Position numbers and translations under genes: made by a program. From Alphaproteobacteria bacterium (GTDB lineage Bacteria; Pseudomonadota; Alphaproteobacteria; UBA9219; RGZA01), in NCBI GenBank assembly GCA_010031785.1, contig RGZA01000007.1:1-36479 (forward strand): a DNA stretch of 36,479 bases, written 5' to 3'. The number at the start of each line of letters is the position of its first letter. Position 1 is the stretch's first letter. Below, piece by piece: positions 1 to 10,237 of the stretch. The notes beneath the pieces are model-generated. The model searched no databases, had not been told where the DNA came from, and was given only the letters and a program-made list of their open reading frames with translations.

Positions 1-615
1 GGGTTTGGGTGACAGCTCCTGCAATGATTTTTTGACCAGCGCATCAAAATCAATAGTGTTGTCATTGCCGATCACGGCCATGACGGTGGCAAAGGCTTCA
101 TCGCGGCGGAAACCCAGATTGGTAAGGGTTGAAACGGCATCCCCAGCGAGGTTTGGAACGGCCACGGGTGATTTAATGCTGGCGTGAAAGTTTGCGACAT
201 TACCTGCACCAATTTGCGCGACTTTGTCTTTAAGCTCGGTCATCAGCCGTGCGGCGAGTTTGGGGCCAACGCCATCGGCTGAAGATAGCAGCGCCTTATC
301 GCCATTGATAATCGCAGCGGATAATTGCTCACCCGAAAGCGTGGAAAGAATAGAAAGCGCAACCTTGGTGCCAACACCTTGCACGGTGGTCAGCACTTTG
401 AACGCGGATTTTTCTTCGATATCTGCAAAACCGATTAGCGTAATCGCATCTTCGCGCACTTGCGTTTCAATGAGCAGCGATACGTTGCTGCCCACAGCGC
501 CAATGCGGCGCAGTGTTTGTGCAGAGCACAGCGTGACATAGCCAACGCCATTTACATCAATCAGCGCCTGATTTTCATTTACTGCATCCAGCCTGCCGGT
601 CAGCTTGCCAATCAT
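1..615 (-). CDS. ruvA: Holliday junction branch migration protein RuvA (C-terminus truncated by window edge)
   Basis: Minus-strand reading frame open from ATG at 615 to the window edge: MIGKLTGRLDAVNENQALIDVNGVGYVTLCSAQTLRRIG...; helix-hairpin-helix-like VQGVGTKVA and ADGVGPKLA segments; ATGA overlap with ruvC. Not in the ORF track because it has no stop in the window. Confidence 0.93.
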   Translation of the reverse strand, partial: MIGKLTGRLDAVNENQALIDVNGVGYVTLCSAQTLRRIGAVGSNVSLLIETQVREDAITLIGFADIEEKSAFKVLTTVQGVGTKVALSILSTLSGEQLSAAIINGDKALLSSADGVGPKLAARLMTELKDKVAQIGAGNVANFHASIKSPVAVPNLAGDAVSTLTNLGFRRDEAFATVMAVIGNDNTIDFDALVKKSLQELSPKP

Positions 616-1136
616 GCACGTAATCCTTTTAGTAATGCGTTACTCGCGCGGTGGTGGGCGTGGCATACCGCAATCGCAAGTGCATCCGCTGCATCGGGCG
701 ATTCCAGTTCTGCTGCTGGCAGTAGCATTTTTACCATCTGCGTGACCTGATCTTTATCAGCATGGCCGTAGCCGCTGATTGATTTTTTGACAAGGGTTGC
801 GCTGTATTCTGCAACGCTTAATCCGGCATATGCCGGTGCAAGCATCACAACGCCGCGCGCCATTCCCAGTTTTAATGCTGATAGTGCATTTTTATTCATA
901 AAGGTTTCTTCAACAGCAGCTTCGCTGGGTTGGTGTGTTTCAATAATAATGTTCAGTGCATTATAAAGTGTCGTGAGGCGTTCACCCATTGTATCGGTTT
1001 TCGCCGCCGTTGTAATGCGCCCGCATGCAATATAATGCAGGGCGTTGCCGCTTGCATCAATAATGCCCCAGCCCGTGTGGTTCAGTCCGGGATCTAGACC
1101 GATGATGCGTACAGTATTCGACATGATTCGATTCAT
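612..1136 (-). CDS. ruvC: Crossover junction endodeoxyribonuclease RuvC
   Basis: RIIGLDPGLNHTGWGII N-terminus, AAVEETFMNKNALSALKLGMARGV, and DAADALAIAVCHAH C-terminal motif. Confidence 0.96.
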   Translation of the reverse strand: MNRIMSNTVRIIGLDPGLNHTGWGIIDASGNALHYIACGRITTAAKTDTMGERLTTLYNALNIIIETHQPSEAAVEETFMNKNALSALKLGMARGVVMLAPAYAGLSVAEYSATLVKKSISGYGHADKDQVTQMVKMLLPAAELESPDAADALAIAVCHAHHRASNALLKGLRA

Positions 1137-1145
1137 CCGCTCAGC

Positions 1146-1928
1146 TTAGCGGTTATTCCAGCTGTGGTTAAGGGGGCCGTGGCCATGGCCATAACTAGGC
1201 GCATGTTTAATTGCACCGATGACATAATCGCGTGCCCGGCTGATGCTTTCCTTGAGCGGCAAGCCTTGCCCTAAACTGACTGCTATAGCACTGGCAAGGG
1301 TGCAGCCTGTGCCATGGGTATGGGGCGTTACGATGCGTGGGCTTTGCCACTCGTGGATTTCTTTTCCATCCCATAATACATCGGTGATCACATCGCCTTG
1401 CGCATGACCGCCTTTAAGGAGCACAGCGCGGCTGCCAAATTGTGCGAGTTCGCGCGCAGCGTCCTGCATGTTGGTGATTGCATGACCGAGCAGCGCTTGA
1501 GCTTCAGGAATGTTGGGCGTGATCAGCGTAGTAAGTGGCAGGAGTTTTTCTTTAAGCGCATTAATTGCATTGGCATGCAGTAATGCATTGCCGCTTTTTG
1601 AAATCATCACTGGATCAATCACTGATGGCACATGCATGGCTTTTTCAGTGATAAAGTTGGCAACGGTTTCAATTACTGCGGCATCATGCAGCATGCCGGT
1701 TTTAATCGCATCCGCGCCAAGGTCATCAAACACCACGCGCATTTGCGCATCGATAATCGCGGTAGGAACAGGATGTACACCACTGACTGCAACCGTGTTT
1801 TGCACGGTGATGGCTGTGATCGCCGTCATTGCGTAACCGCCAAGCGCGCTCACGGTTTTAATATCACCCTGAATGCCTGCACCGCCGCCGGAATCAGAGC
1901 CGGCAATGATCAAAATGCGGCCTTTCAT
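1146..1928 (-). CDS. thiD: Hydroxymethylpyrimidine/phosphomethylpyrimidine kinase
   Basis: [45 protein letters not shown] and [12 protein letters not shown] motifs. Start placed at 1928 (ATGA overlap with glmM stop) rather than 1952. Confidence 0.94.
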   Translation of the reverse strand: MKGRILIIAGSDSGGGAGIQGDIKTVSALGGYAMTAITAITVQNTVAVSGVHPVPTAIIDAQMRVVFDDLGADAIKTGMLHDAAVIETVANFITEKAMHVPSVIDPVMISKSGNALLHANAINALKEKLLPLTTLITPNIPEAQALLGHAITNMQDAARELAQFGSRAVLLKGGHAQGDVITDVLWDGKEIHEWQSPRIVTPHTHGTGCTLASAIAVSLGQGLPLKESISRARDYVIGAIKHAPSYGHGHGPLNHSWNNR

Positions 1929-3268
1929 GCGGCTTTTTGAATGAAGGCGCACAGATCGCTGACGATGCTGTTTATAAGCGCTTCATCATCGCCTTCGGCC
2001 ATCACGCGAATGAGCGGTTCGGTGCCAGATTTACGCACCAGCAAACGCCCTTGTGACCCCAAGCGTTTTTCTGCTTCGGCAATGGCGTTTTTTACCGGGC
2101 TTTGTTCGAGAATGGTCGTAGTGGTCACGCGTACATTAGTCAGTTTTTGCGGCACAGGCATGAAGAGACGCAAGGCGTCACTGGCTTTTTTCTTATTCTG
2201 CACCAGCATGGCGAGCACTTGCAACGCAGCCACCAGACCATCGCCAGTGGTATTAAAATCGCTCATTACAATATGGCCGGATTGTTCGCCGCCAAGGTTG
2301 CAACCGGTTTTTGCCATTTGTTCAACCACATAACGATCCCCCACCGATGCGCGGTGGAGTTTTATATTTTGCGCATTTAAAAAACGCTCAAGGCCCAGGT
2401 TAGACATAACGGTGGCAACAATCGCATCGCCACGTAGCAGGCCACTTTGTTTCCAGCTTTGTGCAATCAGCGCCATGATCTGATCGCCATCAATGCGCGC
2501 GCCTTTTTCATCCGCAAGTATGAGGCGATCTGCATCCCCATCAAGCGCAATACCAAGATCAGCGCCATGTAAAATAACGCTTTCCATCATGGCTTGTGGT
2601 GCTGTAGCACCGCATTGTTTATTGATGTTTACACCATCAGGCTTGGTGCCGATCGCGATTACCTCCGCGCCAAGTTCCCATAACACAGCAGGGGCAACCT
2701 TGTAAGCCGCTCCCTCTGCGCAATCGATGACGATTTTTAAACCATCAAGGCGCAGGCCTTTTGGAAAGGAACTTTTTACAAATTCAATATAGCGGCCCTT
2801 GGCATCATCAAGGCGCATCGCGCGACCAAAACTTTTTGGTTCTACCAGATGCTGCTGCATATCATCCTGCATCAGTTTTTCAATTTGCATTTCTGTTTCA
2901 TCCGAAAGCTTGTTGCCATCGGGGCCAAATAATTTAATGCCATTATCATCAAACGGATTGTGCGAAGCAGAAATCATCACGCCCATATCAGCGCGCAAGG
3001 AGCGGGTGAGCATGGCAACCGCAGGTGTTGGCAGCGGGCCGAGCAATGTCACATCCATACCCATGGATACAAAACCGGAGGTAAGCGCGGGTTCAATCAT
3101 ATAACCCGACAGGCGGGTATCTTTACCGATCACCACATGGTGGCGGTGATTGCCGCGGCGGAACTGCATGGCGGCAGCCATGGCGAGTTTGAGCAATGTG
3201 GGGGCAGTCATCGGCTCCTGATTGACCTTACCGCGTATGCCGTCTGTGCCGAAAAACTGTCGTGTCAT
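1925..3268 (-). CDS. glmM: Phosphoglucosamine mutase
   Basis: [21 protein letters not shown]..., active-site [38 protein letters not shown]. The tracked ORF extends to 3409, but its N-terminal 47 aa lie in a palindromic intergenic element, so the start is placed at 3268. Confidence 0.95.
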   Translation of the reverse strand: MTRQFFGTDGIRGKVNQEPMTAPTLLKLAMAAAMQFRRGNHRHHVVIGKDTRLSGYMIEPALTSGFVSMGMDVTLLGPLPTPAVAMLTRSLRADMGVMISASHNPFDDNGIKLFGPDGNKLSDETEMQIEKLMQDDMQQHLVEPKSFGRAMRLDDAKGRYIEFVKSSFPKGLRLDGLKIVIDCAEGAAYKVAPAVLWELGAEVIAIGTKPDGVNINKQCGATAPQAMMESVILHGADLGIALDGDADRLILADEKGARIDGDQIMALIAQSWKQSGLLRGDAIVATVMSNLGLERFLNAQNIKLHRASVGDRYVVEQMAKTGCNLGGEQSGHIVMSDFNTTGDGLVAALQVLAMLVQNKKKASDALRLFMPVPQKLTNVRVTTTTILEQSPVKNAIAEAEKRLGSQGRLLVRKSGTEPLIRVMAEGDDEALINSIVSDLCAFIQKAA

Positions 3269-3328
3269 TAATACCCCAATACGCCTGTTCATAATCACGA
3301 TTACGCTGGCTGCTTTTCGCGTTTTTCT

Positions 3329-3475
3329 GCGCTTTCCTCCTTCGCCAAGGCTACGGAGGACAAAGCGCTTTACCATCCGAAGCTTTAGCGTAGGATGGCC
3401 GGTGCTCACATACCCAAAAGTACGCTGCGCGCCGGTTCTCGAAAACCACGAAAATCATCTCAGCGTAACGAGATT
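3329..3475. repeat. Composite palindromic intergenic element (several successive imperfect hairpins)
   Basis: GCGCTTTCCTCC(3329-3340)/GGAGGACAAAGCGC(3355-3368); CCATCC(3373-3378)/GGATGG(3393-3398); CCGGTGC(3399-3405)/GCGCCGG(3429-3435); TCTCG(3437-3441)/CGAGA(3469-3473). Confidence 0.6.
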
Positions 3476-3642
3476 CTGACAGGCTCTAAATGATTATCTA
3501 CCATAAATTATCGTAATGGCATTGTAACATCACGCTTTTTTACAGAGTTTTTCATGAAACAGGGTGATTCCCTGCGCTAAGCAGGCTCAAAAATTCAAGG
3601 TTTTGTTAATAGCTCATCTTTAGAGTTTTAAGGCACGATATC

Positions 3643-4683
3643 ATGCATAGGCCTATGGACCCACAAACCGCATCCACTGAACCTTTAATCGAGGTTGAAA
3701 CAACTCCCCAGCCAGAGGGCATTATTGCCACGGCTGTAGTTGACAATGAACATGATGCGAGCACGCATTTTGCATTCAAGCACCGGATCTTCTCGATTGA
3801 GCATTGCCGCTTTGCCTTGAACGGCAAACACAAGATGCCATGCTTTTATATTCCAATGGGCGAATTGATGGTGGCGATTGAGCTCGCCAAATTGCAGCAG
3901 GAATTTAATATCCCCGCAGACTCGGTTGATGCCGCCTTGTTACTCAAAGTGCAAAAGGGATTGAATTATGTTCCGGAGATTCGTCCGGGTGACAGTATCC
4001 CGCGTGAAATTCTCGATGGCAGTGCGTCATGGTCAGTGGAAGAACATCATAAGGAAGCCGCATTAGCACGGCTGCAGATGGAGTTGATCTTCTGGCTCAA
4101 TGGCATGCGTGAAGATATGCCGCCCTTGCAGATGATGAAGAATATGCAGAATTCAAGCAAGGGACGGGGTGAGATCAGGGATGCGCATGCCAAGATGGTG
4201 CAGCTATTGCGCCTTGATGATATGAAAGTGTCGCGCGACCGTCTTGCACAGGTTGCCCGTGAAACAACGTATATTGAGGCATTACGTGAACGCAGCTTGA
4301 AACTCGGGGATATTCTGCAAAAACTTGCGTCATTCTATACGTCCTTCAAAAAGGAGGCGGCCTTTGCTGCTGAAGTGAGCCGGATGCAGGAACTCACGCG
4401 CCGCGCGGCCAAGCAGGTGAATGAGCGCTTTGTGAAATGCGACAGCGTGCTCAAGGAAATCCTAAAGGTAATGAATGATGTTCCGCTTGCGGTTACCGCG
4501 ATTCGTCAAGTTCGTGATGAGACGCATCTGGATCTTAAAAAATGGGATGATTATTTTGCCAGATGGGCTGATATAAAAATTGAGCGTAATGAAGTGAATG
4601 AAAAACTCTTCCGCAATTTCTACCGCTTTCTGGCGGAGAATTATATGGAACAGCAGAGCTGGGGTAGCGGTAAGAAGAAATAG
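3643..4683 (+). CDS. Hypothetical protein (346 aa, alpha-helical C-terminal half)
   Basis: Long ORF with coding character, convergent with acs; no confident family match by eye. Confidence 0.75.
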   Translation: MHRPMDPQTASTEPLIEVETTPQPEGIIATAVVDNEHDASTHFAFKHRIFSIEHCRFALNGKHKMPCFYIPMGELMVAIELAKLQQEFNIPADSVDAALLLKVQKGLNYVPEIRPGDSIPREILDGSASWSVEEHHKEAALARLQMELIFWLNGMREDMPPLQMMKNMQNSSKGRGEIRDAHAKMVQLLRLDDMKVSRDRLAQVARETTYIEALRERSLKLGDILQKLASFYTSFKKEAAFAAEVSRMQELTRRAAKQVNERFVKCDSVLKEILKVMNDVPLAVTAIRQVRDETHLDLKKWDDYFARWADIKIERNEVNEKLFRNFYRFLAENYMEQQSWGSGKKK

Positions 4684-4701
4684 TTCCTAATTCTTCTTAC
4701 C
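4669..4701. terminator. 15-bp inverted repeat spanning the two convergent stop codons
   Basis: GGTAAGAAGAAATAG ttc CTAATTCTTCTTACC: 14/15 complementary, 3-nt loop. No strong U-tract, so terminator function is uncertain. Confidence 0.45.
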
Positions 4702-6621
4702 CTTTACCAATTCATCCACCACAGCTGGATCGGCCAGCGTAGAAATATCACCCAATTGATCGGCTTCGCCATGCACGATCTTGCGCAAAATGCGCCGCAT
4801 AATTTTTCCTGAGCGTGTTTTGGGAAGGCCGCTGGTAAACTGAATATAATCAGGCGTTGCAATGGGGCTGATTTCCTTGCGCACCCATGTGATCAGTTCC
4901 TTGTTCAAGGCATCGCTCGCGGTTTGATCGGCCTTTAAGGTAACAAACGCATAAATACCCTGGCCTTTAATATCGTGTGGGAAACCAACTACGGCTGCTT
5001 CGGCCACGGCCTTATGCGCAACGAGCGCGCTTTCAATTTCTGCGCTGCCTAGACGATGGCCTGCAACATTGAGCACATCATCCACCCGCCCTGTGATCCA
5101 GTAATAACCATCAGCGTCACGACGCGCACCATCGCCGGTGAAATAATTGCCTTTATAAGTGCTGAAATAGGTTTGCTCAAACCGCGCATGATCACCGTAA
5201 AGCGTGCGCGCTTGCCCGGGCCATGAATCCGCTAAGCATAGATTGCCTTCAACCGCGCCATGCAATAGGTTGCCATCATTATCAACCAGAATAGGTTTGA
5301 CGCCAAAGAAAGGCAGGGTAGCAGAACCTGGTTTTAAGGCTGTTGCGCCCGGCAGGGGCGTAATCATATGACCGCCCGTTTCGGTTTGCCACCATGTATC
5401 AATCACTGGGCAGCGTTCATCGCCGACCACGCGATAATACCAGTTCCATGCTTCGGGATTAATCGGCTCGCCCACTGTTGCAAGAATGCGCAAACTGGCA
5501 CGGCCGGCTTTTTTAACAAACGCATCACCTTCACGCATCAGCGCGCGGATCGCGGTGGGCGCTGTATAAAAAATGCTGACCTTGTGCTTGTCAATAATCT
5601 GCCAGAAGCGCGAAGCATCGGGATAATTCGGCACGCCTTCAAACATTAAACTGGTTGCGCCATTGGCGAGCGGACCATAGACGACATAGCTATGCCCCGT
5701 GACCCAGCCAATATCGGCGGTGCAGAAATAAACATCATTTTCCTGCACATCAAACACCATTTTGTGCGTCAGCGCCGCATAGAGCAGATAGCCTGCACCA
5801 GTATGCAAAACGCCTTTGGGTTTTCCGGTAGACCCTGATGTATATAAAATGAAAAGCGGATCTTCGCTATTCATGGTTTCTGCGGGGCAATCGTCCGACG
5901 CATCTTTTACAAGATCATGATACCAATGATCACGTTTTTCGTTCCACGCAATCGATCCACCGGTACGTTTGACCACCACAACATGTTTGATACTGGCGCA
6001 GTCTTTGAGCGCTTCATCGACATTTTGCTTGAGCGGAACGGTTTTACCGCCGCGCAAGCCTTCATCAGCGGTGATGATCAGCTCTGATCCGCAGTCATTG
6101 ATGCGCTCCTTAAGGCTGCTTGGGGAAAAACCGCCAAACACCACGGAATGCACTGCGCCAATGCGCGCACAGGCAAGCATGGCAATGGCAGCTTCGGGGA
6201 TCATCGGCATATAGATCGTGATGCGATCACCTTTTCTAGCGCCAAGCTTTTTAAAGATGTTGGCGAGCTTGCACACTTGATCAAATAATTGCTGATAGCT
6301 GATATGGCGGGTGAGGTGGCCATCATCGCTTTCCCAGATAATAGCAGTTTGGTGCGCGCGCTGTGGTAAGTGGCGATCAAGGCAATTCGCTGCGACATTT
6401 AATGCGCCATCTTCAAACCAGCGAATGGAAACAGGTGTATTAAAGGATGTGTTTTTTATTTTTGTAAACGGTTTGATCCAGTCAAGGGTTTTGGCCTGTT
6501 CGCCCCAAAACACATCGGGTTGTTCGATGGATTGCTTATAAAGCTGCTTATACTCCGCCTCATTGATCCCTGCATGCAACGCGATGGAAGGTTTGATTGG
6601 AATAATTTCAGAATCGCTCAT
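4687..6621 (-). CDS. acs: Acetyl-CoA synthetase
   Basis: [24 protein letters not shown] (AMP-binding), [36 protein letters not shown], and [15 protein letters not shown] acetylatable lysine motif. Confidence 0.95.
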   Translation of the reverse strand: MSDSEIIPIKPSIALHAGINEAEYKQLYKQSIEQPDVFWGEQAKTLDWIKPFTKIKNTSFNTPVSIRWFEDGALNVAANCLDRHLPQRAHQTAIIWESDDGHLTRHISYQQLFDQVCKLANIFKKLGARKGDRITIYMPMIPEAAIAMLACARIGAVHSVVFGGFSPSSLKERINDCGSELIITADEGLRGGKTVPLKQNVDEALKDCASIKHVVVVKRTGGSIAWNEKRDHWYHDLVKDASDDCPAETMNSEDPLFILYTSGSTGKPKGVLHTGAGYLLYAALTHKMVFDVQENDVYFCTADIGWVTGHSYVVYGPLANGATSLMFEGVPNYPDASRFWQIIDKHKVSIFYTAPTAIRALMREGDAFVKKAGRASLRILATVGEPINPEAWNWYYRVVGDERCPVIDTWWQTETGGHMITPLPGATALKPGSATLPFFGVKPILVDNDGNLLHGAVEGNLCLADSWPGQARTLYGDHARFEQTYFSTYKGNYFTGDGARRDADGYYWITGRVDDVLNVAGHRLGSAEIESALVAHKAVAEAAVVGFPHDIKGQGIYAFVTLKADQTASDALNKELITWVRKEISPIATPDYIQFTSGLPKTRSGKIMRRILRKIVHGEADQLGDISTLADPAVVDELVKGKKN

Positions 6622-6889
6622 GAAAACCTTGTGATGCTGGAGAATTTTTTATTTAACACTTTGTTTAAGGTGCTTGATAAAAAATTACTAATCCACATAA
6701 AACGTTTTGAATCCTATGGTTGGCTGTGCACTGCAATAAAATCTTTACGTTTTTTTACGCTATAGAAGCAAAAAAGCTTAATAATTCAGCAAGTTATCTT
6801 TAACTACGTTTTAGCACTTAAGCGGCATACTGATGGCATCACGAAGACAAATTCATGTCAGTTTTTTAGGTTCTCAGGAGAAGTACATC

Positions 6890-7117
6890 ATGTCACGCGA
6901 AACAGAATTCACCTTTGCAAGCGGTGCAGATGATACGTTGGAACGTTTGGTTGCAATGACCAATCAGACCAATCTTGTTGCGCTTGATAAAACGATTGCT
7001 GCAATCCGTCGCTCACCTGTGACAACCTATGCAGCAGCAGCCGCACGTTGTGGCAGCATTGGCGAACGTATTGTACGCGCAGCGACTGAAGTAGGCGCTA
7101 CACTTCAAGGTCGTTAG
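6890..7117 (+). CDS. Small hypothetical protein (75 aa)
   Basis: In-frame ATG MSRETEFTFASGADDTLERLVAMTNQTNL... preceded by CAGGAGAAGTACATC (good Shine-Dalgarno). The tracked ORF begins at 6833. Confidence 0.6.
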   Translation: MSRETEFTFASGADDTLERLVAMTNQTNLVALDKTIAAIRRSPVTTYAAAAARCGSIGERIVRAATEVGATLQGR

Positions 7118-7118
7118 T

Positions 7119-7529
7119 CTAAACAGATTTTGATAATTCGAGTATTCTTTTCCATTCAGTATCCGTCACAGGCGATACGCTTAAGCGTGACTGCTTGACC
7201 AGCGCCATATGCTTTAACACAGTATCGGCTTTGATATCTTTTAGCGTGATCGTTTTTTTAAGCGCTTTCACCGGCCTTACATCCACCATTACAAAACGGC
7301 CTTTTTCATCGGTGGGATCGGGGTGGGATTCCTTGGTAACTTCCATAATCCCGACAATTTCGAGCCCTTCATTGGAATGATAGAAAAAAGCCTTATCGCC
7401 TTTTTTCATGGCTTTGAGGTTATTAGCGGCCTGATAATTACGCACGCCATTCCAATGGGCATGGCCATCCTTGAGCAGTTTTTGCCAGGGAAACGCATCC
7501 GGTTCTGATTTCATCAGCCAATAAGCCAT
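7119..7529 (-). CDS. EVE domain-containing protein
   Basis: MAYWLMKSEPDAFPW...HWNGVRNYQAANNLKAMKKGDKAFFYHSNEG...IVGIMEV, typical of the EVE/THYN1 family. Confidence 0.9.
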   Translation of the reverse strand: MAYWLMKSEPDAFPWQKLLKDGHAHWNGVRNYQAANNLKAMKKGDKAFFYHSNEGLEIVGIMEVTKESHPDPTDEKGRFVMVDVRPVKALKKTITLKDIKADTVLKHMALVKQSRLSVSPVTDTEWKRILELSKSV

Positions 7530-7578
7530 GATTGTTCCATCCTTTTATTTTGCGAGCGATTACCTTATAGCTACGCTT

Positions 7579-8784
7579 ATGAATATATGCATCATCAACA
7601 CTCTTTTTCCACCGCATATTATGGGCGGTGCAGAAAAGACAACGGCACACCTGGCCAAAGTGCTAGCGGCGGCGGGCCATCAGGTCACTGCCATTTCGTT
7701 GCATGATGGTGCAGAAGAAAAAATTGAGGATTGGCATGGCGTGCGCGCTATTTATCTTCCGCTTGATAATATTTATTGGCCGTTCACAGCGAAGCAGAAG
7801 CCGCCAGCATTCAAACGGCTGTTATGGCACATTATCAATATGTGGAATTTCAAGGCAGCACGACGGATCGGCGCACTCCTTGATACCATCAAACCCGATA
7901 TTGTGAATACCCATATGATTACGGGTTTTTCTGCCGCCATCTGGTGGGAAATAAAAAAGCGTAAGATCCCTTTAGCGCATACGTTGCATGAATATGGGTT
8001 GCTGTGCCCGCGCATGACGTTGTTTAAAAAAGGTGCCATGTGTGCCAAGCGTTGCGTTTCATGTGTGGCGCTTACCATTCCCAACTATGTTGCATCGCGC
8101 TGGGTGGACCAGCTTGTTGGCGTGAGCGCTTATACAAAAGACCGGCATCAGCATTTTGGATATTTTCCCCATGCTGCGCACCGTGTGATCCACAATATGG
8201 TTGAAACGCCTTTGATGCAGCCTCATGCAGTGCCTAATAGACCTTTCAGCTTTGGATTTATTGGCCGCATTGAAGAAGAAAAAGGTATTGAGGTTGTGCT
8301 CAAAGCTGCTGCACGTTTGCCGCATAAAAACTGGCGCCTTGTCATTGCCGGACGCGGGCGCGGGGATTATGTGCAGCATCTTAAAAAAACCTATGCGCTT
8401 GCCAATATTTTATGGCTCGGCTTTGTGCCGCCCGATGATTATTTTAATCAGATTGATCTTTTGATCGTTCCTTCCATCTGGCCGGAGCCGTTTGCCAGCG
8501 TAGTTCCACAGGCAGCTGCTCGGGAAATTCCGGTGCTATTATCAGATGTGGGTGGGATGCCTGAATTTTTGCGCATAGGCGTGCGCGGGCAATCGGTTCC
8601 TGCCGGGGATGTTGATGCATTGAGCGCTGCAATGCATGAAGCATACGAAGGCAGAGGCGTGATGGCATTGCCGCCTGCACCCAATCCCGCATGGCAGGAT
8701 TTATTGAGCGAAACGACAGTAAAAGATGCTTATCTTGCGTGTTATTACGAAACTGTGTTTGATATAACCCATGAATTCCGCTGA
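7579..8784 (+). CDS. Glycosyltransferase family 4 protein
   Basis: MNICIINTLFPPHIMGGAEKTTAHLAKVLAAAGHQV; FIGRIEEEKGIEVVLKAA; IWPEPFASVVPQAAAREIPVL. Start placed at 7579. Confidence 0.9.
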   Translation: MNICIINTLFPPHIMGGAEKTTAHLAKVLAAAGHQVTAISLHDGAEEKIEDWHGVRAIYLPLDNIYWPFTAKQKPPAFKRLLWHIINMWNFKAARRIGALLDTIKPDIVNTHMITGFSAAIWWEIKKRKIPLAHTLHEYGLLCPRMTLFKKGAMCAKRCVSCVALTIPNYVASRWVDQLVGVSAYTKDRHQHFGYFPHAAHRVIHNMVETPLMQPHAVPNRPFSFGFIGRIEEEKGIEVVLKAAARLPHKNWRLVIAGRGRGDYVQHLKKTYALANILWLGFVPPDDYFNQIDLLIVPSIWPEPFASVVPQAAAREIPVLLSDVGGMPEFLRIGVRGQSVPAGDVDALSAAMHEAYEGRGVMALPPAPNPAWQDLLSETTVKDAYLACYYETVFDITHEFR

Positions 8785-10237
8785 CGATCTCCGTAAAAAA
8801 GTTATTCATAGTTTTGTATGGGCCGCTGCGCAAAGCTGGGGCAGCAAAATTCTGACTTTTTTGTTGTTTTTAATTTTAGCGCGATTGATTTCGCCAGCTG
8901 AATTTGGCGCGGCTGCTGCTGCGTTCCTTATTCTCAATATTCTTGGCATTCTTACCGAGTTTGGCTTTTTCGAAGCCTTGATCCAAAGCCCCGATTTAAA
9001 CGATAAAGATGTTAACCTGCCTTTCTTTGTGTCCATTGGCGCATCGATTATTTTATCGGCTTGCATGGTGTGGCAAGCACCTTTAATTGAGGAGTGGATG
9101 GGCGTTGCGGGTCTTGGCCCTGTTATTACAGCCTTGGCGTTTATTACGCCGCTTGCCAGCCTGGCGCTTTTTCAGGAAGCGCTTTATCGCCGTCATTTGA
9201 TGTTTAAATCATTGGCGTTGCGCACCCTGCTTGGAACAGCACTTGGTGGGATCATGGCGTGCATTACCGCATTCATGGGCTGGGGCGTTTATGCACTTGT
9301 GGTGCAAACCTATGTCACAACCTTGGTGAATGTCACATGGCTGTGGGCGCGGCCTGCGTGGAAGCCATCCTTTGAGATTGTACCGCAAACCTTCCAAAAA
9401 ATTGTACGTTTCAGCAGTTCCATTTTTGGTGTGCGCGTTCTGGATTTTGTAGCGGTGCGCACGGCGGATATTATTGTGCTGACGCTTTTTGGCACGGTCA
9501 CGCTGGGCCTTTATACCGCAGGCGTGAAGCTGTTGCAGGTATTGCTGCTGTTGTTCCAATCGGTGTTATCGGATGTGGCGCTTACGTTTCTTGCCAAGAT
9601 TGCCAATGACCGGGCGCGGGTCATGGCGCTTTATATCAAGACAACCAGCATGAGCATTGCGGTGCTATCGCCTGCGTTTGTATTGATGGCAGCGGTAGCC
9701 CCTGAATTATGCGATGTGATGTTTGGTAAACAATGGATCATGATTGACCAGATTGTTCGGCCCTTTTTACTGCTGGGCGCTGTGCAATGCGTGCAATATC
9801 TGAATGGCGCTTATTATACGGCGCTTGGCCGTCCGATCTATTCGTTCTTACTTCAACTTATTCGCATCGCTGCGCTGGTTCCGGTATTTCTGTTTGGCAG
9901 GGATGAGAATGTGTTTCTGTTTGTTACCTTTTTCTGTATCGCACAGACCTGCGTTACAATCCCGAGCTTCGTGTTCATCAGGCGCGTTTTGGGTGTTGAT
10001 CTTGTTGAGCTGATAAAAGGTTATGTACCGTTTATTCTGTCGTCTGCGATCAGTTTCTTTGCGGTTGAATTGATCCATGATGATGTTGCAGCGTTTATTC
10101 CGGGTAGCTTTTTGCGCGGGATGGTGCTCGGCGCCGTGTTTATGATTGTTTATGCTGCAGGCGTTTTGATCATGGCGCGCAAGCAGGCTTATGCGATCAT
10201 CACATTCTTAAAAAACCTGCGTGCTGCAGCGGCTTAA
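8771..10237 (+). CDS. Wzx-type polysaccharide flippase (MATE/MOP superfamily)
   Basis: Multi-TM protein; RKKVIHSFVWAAAQSWGSKILTFLLFLILARLISPAEFGAAA is typical of WzxC-like transporters. 14-nt overlap with the upstream GT. Confidence 0.88.
   Translation: MNSADDLRKKVIHSFVWAAAQSWGSKILTFLLFLILARLISPAEFGAAAAAFLILNILGILTEFGFFEALIQSPDLNDKDVNLPFFVSIGASIILSACMVWQAPLIEEWMGVAGLGPVITALAFITPLASLALFQEALYRRHLMFKSLALRTLLGTALGGIMACITAFMGWGVYALVVQTYVTTLVNVTWLWARPAWKPSFEIVPQTFQKIVRFSSSIFGVRVLDFVAVRTADIIVLTLFGTVTLGLYTAGVKLLQVLLLLFQSVLSDVALTFLAKIANDRARVMALYIKTTSMSIAVLSPAFVLMAAVAPELCDVMFGKQWIMIDQIVRPFLLLGAVQCVQYLNGAYYTALGRPIYSFLLQLIRIAALVPVFLFGRDENVFLFVTFFCIAQTCVTIPSFVFIRRVLGVDLVELIKGYVPFILSSAISFFAVELIHDDVAAFIPGSFLRGMVLGAVFMIVYAAGVLIMARKQAYAIITFLKNLRAAAA

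Noticed and set aside
3268-3409. N-terminal extension of the glmM ORF (start at 3409)
   Set aside because: GlmM homology begins at [13 protein letters not shown] (3268); the extension is translated palindromic repeat.
8000-8070. Cysteine cluster (LLCPRMTLFKKGAMCAKRCVSC) in the first GT4 as a novel metal site
   Set aside because: Similar cysteine-rich insertions after HDY/HEY.LLCPR are, to my knowledge, common in this GT4 subgroup; not treated as unusual.
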